This document shows, in pieces, positions 8,224-16,806 of a stretch of DNA of 62,784 nt (positions within the stretch are counted from its first letter, which is position 1; the number at the start of each line of letters is the position of its first letter). Below the pieces are notes generated by a model. The model saw only the letters and a program-made list of their open reading frames with translations. It made no database searches and had not been told where the DNA came from. Source of the DNA: an uncultured Atopobiaceae bacterium (GTDB lineage: Bacteria > Actinomycetota > Coriobacteriia > Coriobacteriales > Atopobiaceae); the NCBI GenBank assembly GCA_944320975.1, contig CALUJM010000013.1, positions 1 to 62,784 on the forward strand, read 5' to 3'. The translations under genes and the position numbers were made by a program.

Positions 8224-9408
8224 ATGAGATTGGTTGCCCTGAACGAGGAGCGCGCTGTCTATCTCCCGGAAGGAGAAGATCGTGAGGTCGAACCTCGAGC
8301 CGCCCTGAACAAACTGCTCACCGTTCACTCTTGGAAGGCGATGCTCGACTTCTTGAAGAACGAGGCCTGCTGCCCGCTCTTCGCCAAGCGCGAGAGCGAC
8401 CCTCTAAAAAACGGACTCTGGACGCCAGAAGAGCTTCAGATCGACTTGACCGGCTCCCTCAAGTCGCGGATTGATTCGGACAATGAGATTGACTATCTCG
8501 ATGAGCTAACCGAGAAGGACCTGCTTTCGGCCAGCAAAGATGAGCTTCTTGAAGTTTGGATTCCCGAGCTGCTGTTCTATCGGGACAGCTTTTTCGACTA
8601 CCTTCGCATCGCAGCGTTTGCGATTGGTTGCCCCTGCCCAGACGATCTCTTCATATTCCCAGATATCGTGGACGTAATTGCTGCTGAATACATCCGCGAC
8701 TTTCTTGGAGATCCCTCTAGATATGGTTGCGTGGGAATTGATCTTTCGAACACTCACAAGCATGACGCAAGCTACTACGACATGCTCTATGACGATGATA
8801 AGTTCGTGAACTACGATCGCTATCCCGACGGACTGAACGACGATGGGTATCTGCTCACGGACTTTGACGATTTCTCGAAAGACCGAGACGGACAACGCTA
8901 CGCCCTCATTGTGTATGAGCGCTCACGGTACGCGCCAGAGGAGGCCCTCAGGCTTCTCTGCGGGGAGCTCGTCACAATCGACCTCGGACGAATTCAGAAC
9001 GTGGACGTCGGAGACTATTATCACTCCTACGTAGATGAGCCAGACCCCTTCATCACCTCGACCTTTTCGCTAGAGCAGGGCTTCTCGCATCCGCGCGATG
9101 ACGGAAGCTTTTTGCGTTGGCAAGTCGCTCTCTTTGATGTTGTGGAGAAGGCCATCTTCGACGGGAGAATAGCTCTCTGCCCCATGTGCGGCACGCCCAT
9201 TGTTACACGCTCCACGCTAAGTCGAACGGAGTACTGCTGCGAGTCCCACAAGACAGCGGCAAGCAAGCGCAGACGTCAGACCGCACATATCCTGTACGCC
9301 TCCGGCACCCCTCTCGAAGACGCAGTCGCACAAATCGGAGAGGACTACCGCACCTCCATCGAGCGCTGGTACGCGGAGGCCCAAAGAATTGCCCACCCCG
9401 CCCCATAG
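8224..9408 (+). CDS. Uncharacterised cargo protein with C-terminal zinc finger
   Basis: About 394 aa, unknown family. The N-terminal two thirds are acidic and rich in Asp and Tyr (YDMLYDDDKFVNYDRYPDG). The C terminus holds a probable zinc finger (CPMCGTPI, then YCCESH) followed by a basic helix (KTAASKRRRQTAH). Codons such as GAT, ATT and TTT are commoner than in flanking genes, suggesting separate acquisition. It lies between repressor and integrase, where temperate elements often carry lysogenic cargo including anti-phage genes. The start is uncertain: ATG 8224 is chosen, with TTG 8206 and GTG 8212 in frame. Confidence 0.75.
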   Translation: MRLVALNEERAVYLPEGEDREVEPRAALNKLLTVHSWKAMLDFLKNEACCPLFAKRESDPLKNGLWTPEELQIDLTGSLKSRIDSDNEIDYLDELTEKDLLSASKDELLEVWIPELLFYRDSFFDYLRIAAFAIGCPCPDDLFIFPDIVDVIAAEYIRDFLGDPSRYGCVGIDLSNTHKHDASYYDMLYDDDKFVNYDRYPDGLNDDGYLLTDFDDFSKDRDGQRYALIVYERSRYAPEEALRLLCGELVTIDLGRIQNVDVGDYYHSYVDEPDPFITSTFSLEQGFSHPRDDGSFLRWQVALFDVVEKAIFDGRIALCPMCGTPIVTRSTLSRTEYCCESHKTAASKRRRQTAHILYASGTPLEDAVAQIGEDYRTSIERWYAEAQRIAHPAP

Positions 9409-9469
9409 GGGCGTGATGGAATAGCAAAAGACCTGCTCACGACGCTCGCAAACCAAGGAGGTGAATGTA

Positions 9470-10780
9470 ATGGCAAAAGGAGACGGAAGCATTACGGAGG
9501 TAAAGAAGCCCGACGGAACCAGCTACGCCCCCAAGCACTGGAAGGTCCGCATCGACCTCGGTACGAACCCTATCACCGGCAAGCGCGACGTGGTCTCAAG
9601 AAACATCAAGGGAACCAAGTCCGACGCCTGCAAGCTGCGCGACCAACTCAAGGCAGACCTCGAGAACGGTCTCTCGGCCAACGCCGACAAGATGACCTTC
9701 GCCGAGTTCGCGGAGCAGTGGCAGCAAGCTCGCGAGACGGCGGCGGAGATCAGCAAGACGCGCTTGCGCCGGGAGCGCACCATCATCGAGGACATGTGCT
9801 CCTACATCGGAGCCATCAGGCTTCGCGACATCACTGCCCAGACCATCGAGGGGCTCTACATGAAGATGCGCTGGGACAAGACGGAGGAGAAGGGCAAGTG
9901 CAGCGGCACCACCATGAACATGATCCACAAGCTGCTCAAGCAGATCCTCTCGCGTGCCGTGGACTACGACCTCATCCTGCGCAACCCCGCCGAGAAGGTC
10001 AAGGCGCCGCGATGCGACACACCGGACCGCCGCTCCCTCACCACCGCTGAGGCACGTCAGCTGCTCGCGACCATCGACGAGGCAGAGGACGAGGCGTATG
10101 CGTCCCGCGACGCCATCGAGGAACGGCAGGAGAAGCGCGGCGACACCTCGGAGCGGAGCTACCTGCGAGGCCTGTCCAGCATCGGCAACGTCATGGCGGC
10201 ACGCATCGGCCTCGCAACCGGTATGCGACGCGGAGAGGTCCTGGGCCTCACGTGGGGCCATATCAGCTTCGCACGGGGAACCATCCGCGTCACCCAGTCG
10301 GTCACGACCTACGGTGAGGTGAAAGAGCCCAAGACCGAGGCGGGGAAGCGCGTCATCGCCGTGGACGAGAAGACCATCGAGCACCTGAGGCGGTGGAAGC
10401 AGTTCCAGCGAGAAGAGCTCGCCATTCTGTCGCTCGAACAGACGAGGGACACACCCGTCTGCTGCAACGACAAAGGCGGCCTCATCGCCCCGACGAACTT
10501 CTCGCGCTGGTGGCGGTCCTTCACGAAGGCCCACGGTTTCGAGGGCCTGAAGTTCCATGAGCTCAGGCACACCCAGGCAACGCAGCTCGTCGCCGGCGGC
10601 ATGGACATGAAGACCGTCCAGCACCGGCTCGGCCACGCCTCGGCAACCCTGACGATGAACCTCTACGCCCACGCGCTACCCGAGAACGACGCCCAGGCGG
10701 CTCAGCTCATCGGCAGCCTGTTCTCCGAAACGCCGAGCGAGCAGGCAAGGCAGGAAGGAGCTCTTAGGGTCGCGGTCTAA
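9470..10780 (+). CDS. int: Tyrosine site-specific integrase
   Basis: A 436-aa phage integrase. It has an N-terminal arm-binding/AP2-like part (MAKGDGSITEVKKPDG, WKVRIDLG), a SAM-like core-binding domain (TFAEFAEQWQQ onward) and a catalytic domain with the family residues: Arg in ATGMRRGEVLGL, His-x-x-Arg in HELRHTQATQLV, His in HRLGHASATL and the nucleophile Tyr in MNLYAHAL. ATG 9470 is preceded by AAGGAGGTGA. It catalyses recombination between attP and attB, here presumably the adjacent tRNA-Glu. Confidence 0.95.
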   Translation: MAKGDGSITEVKKPDGTSYAPKHWKVRIDLGTNPITGKRDVVSRNIKGTKSDACKLRDQLKADLENGLSANADKMTFAEFAEQWQQARETAAEISKTRLRRERTIIEDMCSYIGAIRLRDITAQTIEGLYMKMRWDKTEEKGKCSGTTMNMIHKLLKQILSRAVDYDLILRNPAEKVKAPRCDTPDRRSLTTAEARQLLATIDEAEDEAYASRDAIEERQEKRGDTSERSYLRGLSSIGNVMAARIGLATGMRRGEVLGLTWGHISFARGTIRVTQSVTTYGEVKEPKTEAGKRVIAVDEKTIEHLRRWKQFQREELAILSLEQTRDTPVCCNDKGGLIAPTNFSRWWRSFTKAHGFEGLKFHELRHTQATQLVAGGMDMKTVQHRLGHASATLTMNLYAHALPENDAQAAQLIGSLFSETPSEQARQEGALRVAV

Positions 10781-10795
10781 GGCGATTGCGCCCCG

Positions 10796-10835
10796 GATTG
10801 TGTCCCAGTCCCCGTTGTGTCCAGATTGTGTCCCA
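10796..10835. repeat. Three TTGTGTCC repeats after the integrase, candidate att arm sites
   Basis: GATTGTGTCCCA occurs at 10796-10807 and 10824-10835, with GTTGTGTCCA at 10814-10823 between them, all in one orientation. Repeated 10-12 mers between a tyrosine integrase and its tRNA target are typical of arm-type integrase sites. Confidence 0.55.
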
Positions 10836-10858
10836 CGAAAGAGGAGCGATGAGGCTTC

Positions 10859-10895
10859 AAAAGAAAACAGGCCAGAGGACGCATCCCCTGACCTG
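10859..10895 (-). terminator. Rho-independent terminator of the tRNA cluster
   Basis: Read on the minus strand, a 12-bp stem (CAGGTCAGGGGA with TCCTCTGGCCTG, two G-U pairs) with a TGCG loop is followed by TTTTCTTTT. It lies 10 bp beyond the tRNA-Glu 3' end, on the element side of the presumed att junction, so it may have been brought in by the element. Confidence 0.85.
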
Positions 10896-10904
10896 TGGTC
10901 TTGT

Positions 10905-10981
10905 TGGTAGCCCGTACCAGATTCGAACTGGTGATCTCCGCCTTGAGAGGGCGGCGTCCTGAACCGCTAGACGAACGGGCC
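10905..10981 (-). tRNA. tRNA-Glu (CTC), copy 1, presumed integration target
   Basis: Cloverleaf with acceptor GGCCCGT/ACGGGCT, encoded CCA, anticodon stem CCGCC/GGCGG around CTCTCAA (anticodon CTC) and T-loop TTCGAAT. It is identical to the next copy, 3 bp away. Its 3' end faces the integrase, making it the likely attB. Confidence 0.95.
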
Positions 10982-10984
10982 GTT

Positions 10985-11061
10985 TGGTAGCCCGTACCAG
11001 ATTCGAACTGGTGATCTCCGCCTTGAGAGGGCGGCGTCCTGAACCGCTAGACGAACGGGCC
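10985..11061 (-). tRNA. tRNA-Glu (CTC), copy 2
   Basis: Sequence identical to copy 1, forming an 80-bp direct repeat that includes the 3-bp spacer. The duplication may be an ordinary tRNA amplification or a by-product of integration next to the tRNA. Confidence 0.95.
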
Positions 11062-11084
11062 ACATATGCGATTGAAAAGGCAAA

Positions 11085-11158
11085 TGGCTGGGACTGAGAG
11101 AGTCGAACTCCCGCTGACGGAACCAGAATCCGTTGTCCTACCACTAGACGAAGTCCCA
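11085..11158 (-). tRNA. tRNA-Gln (CTG)
   Basis: 74 nt including encoded CCA; acceptor TGGGACT/AGTCCCA, anticodon stem ACGGA/TCCGT with loop TTCTGGT (anticodon CTG). It is first in the three-tRNA transcript. Confidence 0.95.
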
Positions 11159-11194
11159 ATTTGCCATTTCGTGCGCCTCTCAGCGCGAAGAAAC

Positions 11195-11223
11195 ACTATA
11201 CGGGAAAGACTCCGTCCGCGCAA
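11195..11223 (-). promoter_or_regulatory. Promoter of the tRNA-Gln/Glu cluster
   Basis: On the minus strand, TTGCGC (11218-11223) and TATAGT (11195-11200) are separated by 17 bp, placing the start about 30 nt before tRNA-Gln. Confidence 0.75.
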
Positions 11224-11294
11224 GCGTCATTTTTGGAAAAGTTGTGCGCGGGACGCAGGCGGCTCAGGCGCCCGGGACGAGGGAGGACGCTCCC

Positions 11295-12689
11295 CTACCA
11301 GCGGAGCCACGCGAGCTGGGCATCCCGGTCGTTGGGCAGCTCGCCCTCCATCACGGTGGCGAGCAGCTGCGCGAGCACCATGCCCACGCCGGGCCCGGGC
11401 TCGATGCCGCGCTCGCGGATCACATCGGCGCCCCCCACCGCGAGGTCGCCCACGCGCCAGACCGCCCCGGCGGCGAGCTCCGCGCGCAGCGCCCGCGTCA
11501 TCCGGTCGAGCTCGACGGCGTAGCCCATGCACTGCGGCGCCTTGGCGACGGCGTCGGAGCGCTTGAGGTCGAGCAGGTCAAAGGCGAGGCGGCGGGCCTG
11601 GCCCGGACACGACCGCTCGAGCTCCGCCAGCATGCGGCGCATGGACGGCGCCGTCGCCTGGATCTCGAAGTCGTGCAGCAGGACGAGCGCCGCGGCGGCC
11701 CGGGCCACGTCGCCGGGAATCGCCAGGCGCGCCATGACGCGACGCGCCGTCCGCGCGCCCGCCTCGGGATGGCCGAAGAAGTGCCCGCGCCCCGAGACGT
11801 CCTCGCTCCAGCACTCCGGCTTGGCGACGTCATGGAGCAGCGCCGCCCAGCGCAGCGCCTGCGACGCGCCGCCGCCCGTGAACTCCTCGACGCCGGCGCA
11901 GACGCGCGCCGTGTGCTCGAGCACGTCATGGGCGTGGTAGGGGCTCCTCTGGTCGAAGCCCGCCATCGGCGCGAGCTCCGGGACGGCCGCGGCCATCACC
12001 GCGAACTCGTGGCGCAGCGCCCAGGCGGCGCGGCCGGTCGCGAGTATTCCGTCCATCTCCTGACCGATGCGCTCGCGCGCGATCTGGTCGAGCTCCGGGG
12101 CGCAGGCGACGAGCGCCTCCTGCGTGGCGGGCTCGATCGCGGCGTCCAGGCGACAGGCGAAGCGAACGGCGCGCAGCACGCGCAGGGCGTCCTCCCCGAA
12201 GCGCCGCCGCGGCTCCCCCACCGCCCGGATGACGCGCGCCGCGAGGTCCTTCTCGCCTCCAAAGGGGTCGAGCAGGCCGCGCTCCGGATGGAAGGCCATG
12301 GCGTTGACCGTGAAGTCGCGCCGCGCGAGGTCCTCGCGGACGTCGGTGACGAAGCGGACCTCGTCGGGGTGGCGCCGGTCGGAGTAGGCGCCCTCCACGC
12401 GGTACGTGGTGGTCTCGACGGACCGCCCGTCCACGACGGCGGTCACCGTCCCGTGCGCCGTGCCCGTCTCGTGAACCTCGATGCCCGCGGCGCGCAGCAC
12501 GCGCGCGGTCTCCTGCCAGGGAGCGGAGGTCGTGACGTCGACGTCGTGCCCGGGGCGGCCGAGAAGGGCGTCGCGCACCCAGCCGCCCACGACCCAGGCC
12601 TCGTGGCCCGCGGCCTCGAGCGCGTCGACCACGCGACGCGCATACCCGGGCAGCTCGCGCGCGAGGCGCGCCTCGATGTCGCCGCTCAT
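11295..12689 (-). CDS. cca: CCA tRNA nucleotidyltransferase / poly(A) polymerase family protein
   Basis: A 464-aa class II nucleotidyltransferase that adds or repairs the tRNA 3' CCA. The head motif GGWVRD lies at ~35-40 and the catalytic aspartates in HDVDVTT at 49 and 51. The RRDFTVNAMAFHP motif and the neck/body helices (EDALRVLRAVRFACRL) follow. The C-terminal half is an HD phosphohydrolase region (YHAHDVLEHTARV, LLHDVAKPE), as in many bacterial CCA enzymes. ATG 12689 has AAGGGGG upstream. The longer upstream frame is not needed. Confidence 0.93.
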   Translation of the reverse strand: MSGDIEARLARELPGYARRVVDALEAAGHEAWVVGGWVRDALLGRPGHDVDVTTSAPWQETARVLRAAGIEVHETGTAHGTVTAVVDGRSVETTTYRVEGAYSDRRHPDEVRFVTDVREDLARRDFTVNAMAFHPERGLLDPFGGEKDLAARVIRAVGEPRRRFGEDALRVLRAVRFACRLDAAIEPATQEALVACAPELDQIARERIGQEMDGILATGRAAWALRHEFAVMAAAVPELAPMAGFDQRSPYHAHDVLEHTARVCAGVEEFTGGGASQALRWAALLHDVAKPECWSEDVSGRGHFFGHPEAGARTARRVMARLAIPGDVARAAAALVLLHDFEIQATAPSMRRMLAELERSCPGQARRLAFDLLDLKRSDAVAKAPQCMGYAVELDRMTRALRAELAAGAVWRVGDLAVGGADVIRERGIEPGPGVGMVLAQLLATVMEGELPNDRDAQLAWLRW

Positions 12690-12723
12690 GCGCGCCCCCT
12701 TAGCGTCAGGTCCTTCTCGCCAG

Positions 12724-12732
12724 ATTCTAGCA
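12724..12732 (-). promoter_or_regulatory. Extended -10 promoter for cca
   Basis: TGCTAGAAT on the minus strand, 34 bp before the start codon; no convincing -35. The same TGnTAGAAT form precedes rnpB, efp, aroK and the man operon here. Confidence 0.6.
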
Positions 12733-12792
12733 TGGGCCGGGCGCGGGACGCCTGGCCGGGCGCCTCGGTAGGAGCCGTCTGACTCGCGCCGA

Positions 12793-13021
12793 TGCATAAT
12801 CTGCCTTCAGTCCATAATTTGGCTCCCCGAAATGCAAAATCGGCCTTCAGTCCATAGAAAAATGGGGCTTCTGAGCAAAGTCTTGGGAAAACCAACCGGG
12901 GTCGTCTCAGCTCAACTGGGAAAACGCGGCAGCGTTTTCAAGACGTCCCGAAAAATCTATGGACTGAAGCGCGATTTTGCAGGACCGAGGGTCAAAAAAT
13001 GGACTGAAGGTCGATTCTGCA
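12793..13021. repeat. 229-bp element with mirrored double 24-bp repeats, copy 1
   Basis: A 24-bp unit (core TCGGCCTTCAGTCCATA, preceded by TGCAAAA) occurs twice in direct orientation at 12793 and 12833, then twice in the opposite orientation at 12958 and 12999, around a 101-bp centre. The outer halves can pair. The gap between cca and pepC (12690-13115) holds no gene. A second element with the same spacing lies at 59873-60100. Confidence 0.85.
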
Positions 13022-13115
13022 CGCGCACGCGCGGCCCGGCGAGCCGCACCGCCCCGACAGCGCGAGTGCTATCCTCGTGCGTGGTCAAATCATCCAACAA
13101 ACGGGAGGTAAGACT

Positions 13116-14474
13116 ATGGACGAGATGACTTCCATCACCGCCGACGACCTCGCCGCGGCGCGCGAGGAGTTCCGCTCCGAGCGCGCCAGCGTCGTCGCCA
13201 AGAACGCCGTGAGCTCGTGCGGCATCACCGCCGCCGCGCGCGTGCCCGAGGGCGTGGCAGCCAACCCGCTGACCTTCGACATCGAGGTCACCCAGGGCGA
13301 TCGCTGCGACCAGCAGCGCTCCGGCCGCTGCTGGATGTTCGCTAGCCTCAACACCATGCGCTACCGCATCATCAAGAAGTACGGCCTCAAGACCTTCGAG
13401 CTCTCCCAGACCTATCCCCTGTTCTGGGACAAGCTCGAGAAGAGCAACTGGTTCTTCGAGAACATCCTCGACACGCTCGACGAGCCGCTCGACGGCCGCC
13501 TCGTGTCCTACCTGCTCATGGCGCCCGTCGGCGACGGCGGCCAGTGGGACATGTTCCGCAGCCTCGTCAAGAAGTACGGCGTGGTGCCCAAGGAGGCCAT
13601 GCCCGAGACCGCCTGCTCGCGCAACACGCGCGAGATGGACTCCTGCCTCACGCGCTACCTGCGCGGAGCCGCCAAGCGCCTGCGCCAGAGCCACGAGGCC
13701 GGCGTCGGCGCCGAGGATCTCGCGGAGATGAAGAAGGAGATGATGGGCGACGTCTACCACCTCCTCGTGACCTGCCTCGGCGAGCCGCCCGCGACCTTCG
13801 AGGTCCGTCTGCGCGACAAGAACGACGAGCTCGCGCTCTCCGGCACCTTCACGCCCCAGGAGTTCTTCGACACCGCCGTGGGCATGGACGTCGACTCCTA
13901 CGTGAGCCTCATCTCCGCCCCCACCGCCGACAAGCCCTTCGGCCACACCTTCACCGTGAGCCGCCTCGGCAACGTGGTGGAGGACGGCGGCGTGCGCTAC
14001 CTCAACCTCCCGATCGAGCGCCTCAAGGAGTGCGCGATCGCGCAGCTGCGCGACAACCTCCCCGTGTGGTTCGGCTGCGACGTGGGCCAGAGCTACCTGC
14101 GCGAGGAGGGCATCATGGACACCGCCGCGCTGGACGTCGACGCGCTCTTCGGCTTTGAGGTCGAGGGCTGCATGGACCGCGCGGAGCGCCTGGACTACGG
14201 CGAGTCGCTCATGACCCACGCCATGGTCCTCGAGGGCGTGAACCTGGACGCGGACGGCCGCCCCACGCTCTGGAAGGTCGAGAACAGCTGGGGCGCCGAG
14301 CACGGCCGCAACGGCTTCGACACCCTCTCCGACCCCTGGTTCGACGAGTACGTCTACCAAGTCGTCGTTGACAAGAAGTACCTGACCGACGAGGAGCGCG
14401 CCACCTACGAGACCGAGGAGCCGACCGTGCTCGCGCCGTGGGACCCCATGGGCTCGCTCGCCTGCGCGCGCTAG
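13116..14474 (+). CDS. pepC: Aminopeptidase C / bleomycin-hydrolase family cysteine peptidase, copy 1
   Basis: A 452-aa peptidase of family C1B, cytoplasmic hexameric aminopeptidases. The papain-type triad is visible: Cys72 in QQRSGRCWMFASLN, His368 in MTHAMVLEG and Asn390 in VENSWGAE. ATG 13116 is preceded by GGGAGG. A paralogue begins 9 bp after the stop, so the two are probably co-transcribed. The likely role is trimming of imported or internal peptides. The family usually ends with a C-terminal Lys or residues used for self-trimming; this one ends LACAR. Confidence 0.93.
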   Translation: MDEMTSITADDLAAAREEFRSERASVVAKNAVSSCGITAAARVPEGVAANPLTFDIEVTQGDRCDQQRSGRCWMFASLNTMRYRIIKKYGLKTFELSQTYPLFWDKLEKSNWFFENILDTLDEPLDGRLVSYLLMAPVGDGGQWDMFRSLVKKYGVVPKEAMPETACSRNTREMDSCLTRYLRGAAKRLRQSHEAGVGAEDLAEMKKEMMGDVYHLLVTCLGEPPATFEVRLRDKNDELALSGTFTPQEFFDTAVGMDVDSYVSLISAPTADKPFGHTFTVSRLGNVVEDGGVRYLNLPIERLKECAIAQLRDNLPVWFGCDVGQSYLREEGIMDTAALDVDALFGFEVEGCMDRAERLDYGESLMTHAMVLEGVNLDADGRPTLWKVENSWGAEHGRNGFDTLSDPWFDEYVYQVVVDKKYLTDEERATYETEEPTVLAPWDPMGSLACAR

Positions 14475-14483
14475 GGGGCGGAC

Positions 14484-15935
14484 ATGACCGACTACACCCC
14501 CGGCGCGATAGCGCCCGAGCGCGCCGACGAGCTGACCGCGTCCTTCTCGGCAGACCGCGCAAACCGCGTGGCGAGAAACGCCGTCACCTCGATGAACGTC
14601 CACGCCGCCGCGCGCGACGTCACGACCATGCGCACCTACCACGACACCTTTGCCGTGAGCCGCGCGCGCACGGGCAAGGTCACCAACCAGCGCCACTCCG
14701 GCCGCTGCTGGATGTTCGCCGCCTTCAACGTGGCCCGCGCCGCCACGATGGACCTGCTCGACGTCGACGACTTCGAGTTCTCCCAGGCCTTCGGCTTCTT
14801 CTACGACAAGCTCGAGAAGTTCAACGTGGGCCTCGAGTACGTCATCGAGACCGCCGCGCTGCCGCTCGACTCCCGCGAGGTCTCGGGGCTTCTGAGCCAC
14901 TGCATGGGCGACGGCAACTATTACCCCGCCGCGATGAACATCATCCGCAAGTGGGGCCTCGTGCCCAAGGACGCCATGCCCGAGAGCGCGTGCACCAAGG
15001 ACGCGGACCAGATGAACGCCCAGCTCGAGCGCCTCTTCCGCAAGAGCGCGATGGAGCTGCGCCGCCTCGCCGCGGAGGGCGCCGACGTCGCCGACCTGCG
15101 CGAGGCCAAGGAGGGCATGGTCGCCGACTGCCACCGCATCCTCTCGGTGTGCCTCGGCGAGCCGCCGCTGACCTTCGACCTGGAGGTCCCCGTGGGCAAG
15201 AACTGCCGCATCAAGGCGTCCCGGCTCGTGGAGCAGTCCGGCGACGACCGCCCGGCGTGCGAGAAGGACGCGCCGAGGCGGCTCCTCGTGGACCGCGGCA
15301 TCACCCCGCGCGAGTTCGCCGAGCGCTACGTGCCCTTCGACCCGAGCGACTACGTGCAGCTCGTCAGCATGCCCGGCGAGACCCGCCCGTTCGGCCACGT
15401 CTTCCACCGTCGCTTCTCCGACACCATGGCCGGCGGCACGCGCCTCAAGATGCTCAACGTGCCCGTCGAGGCGCTCGAGGACGCCGCCGTGGCGTCGCTT
15501 CGCGCCGGCGTGCCCTGCGAGATGGCGTGCGACGTGGGCCAGCAGTTCCCGCGCAAGATCGAGGACTTCCCCGGCGTGCTCGCGTGCGACACGATGGACT
15601 ACGAGGGCCTCTTCGGCGTCGACCTCTCCATGGACCGCGCCGAGATGATCGACGCGCACGAGACGCGCAACACCCACGCGATGACCTTCCAGGGCGTCGA
15701 GCTGGGCGACGACGGTCGTCCCGTGGCCTGGCGCATCGAGAACAGCTGGGGCGAGGACGCCTGCAAGGGCGGCTACCTCGTGGCGAGCGCCGAGTGGTTC
15801 CGCACCTACGGCGGCGAGGTCGTCGTGCGCCGCGAGTTCGTGCCCGCGGACCTGCTCGACCTCTGGGACAACGCCCCTGTCGAGGAGGTCGACCCCTGGA
15901 CCACCGTCGGCCAGGCGCTGGCGCCGCGGGTGTAA
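14484..15935 (+). CDS. pepC: Aminopeptidase C / bleomycin-hydrolase family cysteine peptidase, copy 2
   Basis: A 483-aa paralogue of the preceding gene with the complete triad: Cys75 in RHSGRCWMFAAFN, His398 in TRNTHAMTFQ and Asn420 in IENSWGED. It is about 30 residues longer, mainly through an insertion at ~230-270 (SRLVEQSGDDRPACEKDAPRR) whose EKD comes from one copy of the GAGAAGGAC motif. The two proteins differ enough to suggest an old duplication and different substrates. It ends 15 bp after a GGCGCCGCGG-rich segment with no clear poly-T terminator; hairpin repeats follow. Confidence 0.92.
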   Translation: MTDYTPGAIAPERADELTASFSADRANRVARNAVTSMNVHAAARDVTTMRTYHDTFAVSRARTGKVTNQRHSGRCWMFAAFNVARAATMDLLDVDDFEFSQAFGFFYDKLEKFNVGLEYVIETAALPLDSREVSGLLSHCMGDGNYYPAAMNIIRKWGLVPKDAMPESACTKDADQMNAQLERLFRKSAMELRRLAAEGADVADLREAKEGMVADCHRILSVCLGEPPLTFDLEVPVGKNCRIKASRLVEQSGDDRPACEKDAPRRLLVDRGITPREFAERYVPFDPSDYVQLVSMPGETRPFGHVFHRRFSDTMAGGTRLKMLNVPVEALEDAAVASLRAGVPCEMACDVGQQFPRKIEDFPGVLACDTMDYEGLFGVDLSMDRAEMIDAHETRNTHAMTFQGVELGDDGRPVAWRIENSWGEDACKGGYLVASAEWFRTYGGEVVVRREFVPADLLDLWDNAPVEEVDPWTTVGQALAPRV

Positions 15936-15956
15936 ACCTGCCGGCGGCCCGCCGCC

Positions 15957-16020
15957 GAGCATGCCATATGGGACGCTTTTGCCCTTCTCGGCAGTAGAAA
16001 CTGTCCTATTTGGCATGCTC
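15957..16020. repeat. 64-bp CATATGGGAC hairpin element, copy 1
   Basis: Imperfect arms GAGCATGCCATATGGGAC (15957-15974) and GTCCTATTTGGCATGCTC (16003-16020) match at 16 of 18 positions. The loop contains CCCTTCTCGGC. The copy at 18049-18112 has the same length and nearly the same loop. Confidence 0.85.
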
Positions 16021-16046
16021 GGCGGTGGGCCATATGGGACTCGCGG

Positions 16047-16112
16047 CGAGAATGCCATATGGGACAGTTTCCGCGCGGTTCAGCCCGGATTCTGTCCCAT
16101 ATGGCATTCTCG
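16047..16112. repeat. CATATGGGAC hairpin element, copy 2
   Basis: Perfect 21-bp arms, 16047-16067 and 16092-16112, with a 24-nt loop. It lies between the convergent genes pepC and yigZ, where it could stop transcription from both sides, although no T-run follows. Confidence 0.85.
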
Positions 16113-16155
16113 AGAGGCGGCGCGGGCGAGAAGGACACCCCCTCGCGGCCGGGCG

Positions 16156-16806
16156 CTAGAACTCGGCGAAGCGGGGCCGGCCGGGGCGGGCGATGTCGTC
16201 GCCGTTTGCGAGCTCGCGAGCCGCCGCGACGAAGGGGGCCTCGTCGCCGGCATGAAAGACCACACTGAGCTGCACGTCCTCGGCGAAGAGCGAGTCCGCC
16301 ACCTTGCCGCCGGCATCGGCGACGAGGCGGGTCACGCGGTCGTAGAGCGCATAGGGCAGCTGGACGGTGACCGGCGTCACGAGCGTCATCTCGACGACCG
16401 CGCCGTCCTTCTCGGCCGCCGCGGCGGCGGCCTGGGTGGCGGCGGTGTAGGCGCGCACGAGGCCGCCCGGGCCCAGCAGCGTCCCGCCGAAGTAGCGCGT
16501 GACGACGCAGCACACGTTGGCGAGGCCCGCGCCGCGCAGGACCTCCAGCGTGGGCATGCCCGAGGTGCGGCTGGGCTCGCCGTCGTCGGAGCAGCGCTCA
16601 CGGCCGTCCGCGAGGATCCAGGCGGGGACGTTGTGGCGGGCGTCGTGGTGGCGCGAGCGGACCTCCGCGATGAAGGCCTCCGCGTCCTTCTCGCCCTCCA
16701 CGTGGACGAGCTGCGCGATGAAGCGGCTGCGCCGGTCCTCGAACTCGCCGACGGCCTCGGCCCCGGCGCGCAGCGTGCGGTAGGACTCCCCCGTCACCGC
16801 TCGCAC
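16156..16806 (-). CDS. yigZ: YigZ/IMPACT family protein
   Basis: 216 aa. The N-terminal IMPACT domain is clear: EFEDRRSRFIAQLVHV, then RHHDARHNVPAWIL, CSDDGEPSRTSGMPTLEVL and VTRYFGGTLLGPGGLVRAY. The C terminus has the ferredoxin-like fold region with YALYDRVTRLV. The biochemical role is unsettled; the eukaryotic homologue regulates Gcn2. It starts at GTG 16806, overlapping the end of the upstream crr-like gene by 13 bp, so the two are translationally linked. EGEKDAEAF and AEKDGAV carry sense copies of the GAGAAGGAC motif. Confidence 0.92.
   Translation of the reverse strand: MRAVTGESYRTLRAGAEAVGEFEDRRSRFIAQLVHVEGEKDAEAFIAEVRSRHHDARHNVPAWILADGRERCSDDGEPSRTSGMPTLEVLRGAGLANVCCVVTRYFGGTLLGPGGLVRAYTAATQAAAAAAEKDGAVVEMTLVTPVTVQLPYALYDRVTRLVADAGGKVADSLFAEDVQLSVVFHAGDEAPFVAAARELANGDDIARPGRPRFAEF

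Larger units (their letters stand above)
1..10904. mobile_element. Right part of an integrated phage-like element, probably defective
   Basis: Consecutive phage functions are visible: portal, large and small terminase, primase-polymerase/VapE helicase, excisionase-like HTH, XRE repressor, and a tyrosine integrase ending about 125 bp from the 3' end of a tRNA-Glu. Integrase next to a tRNA 3' end is the usual layout for this class of element, so the right boundary is placed at the tRNA. The left boundary is outside the window or unrecognisable. Capsid, scaffold and tail genes do not follow the portal gene; the next gene runs the opposite way. I infer a remnant, a satellite, or an element interrupted by insertion. 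Confidence 0.75.

Noticed and set aside
12793..13021. CRISPR array made by the 24-bp repeats
   Set aside because: Only two units per orientation, 16-bp spacers, orientation flips midway and no cas genes are near.
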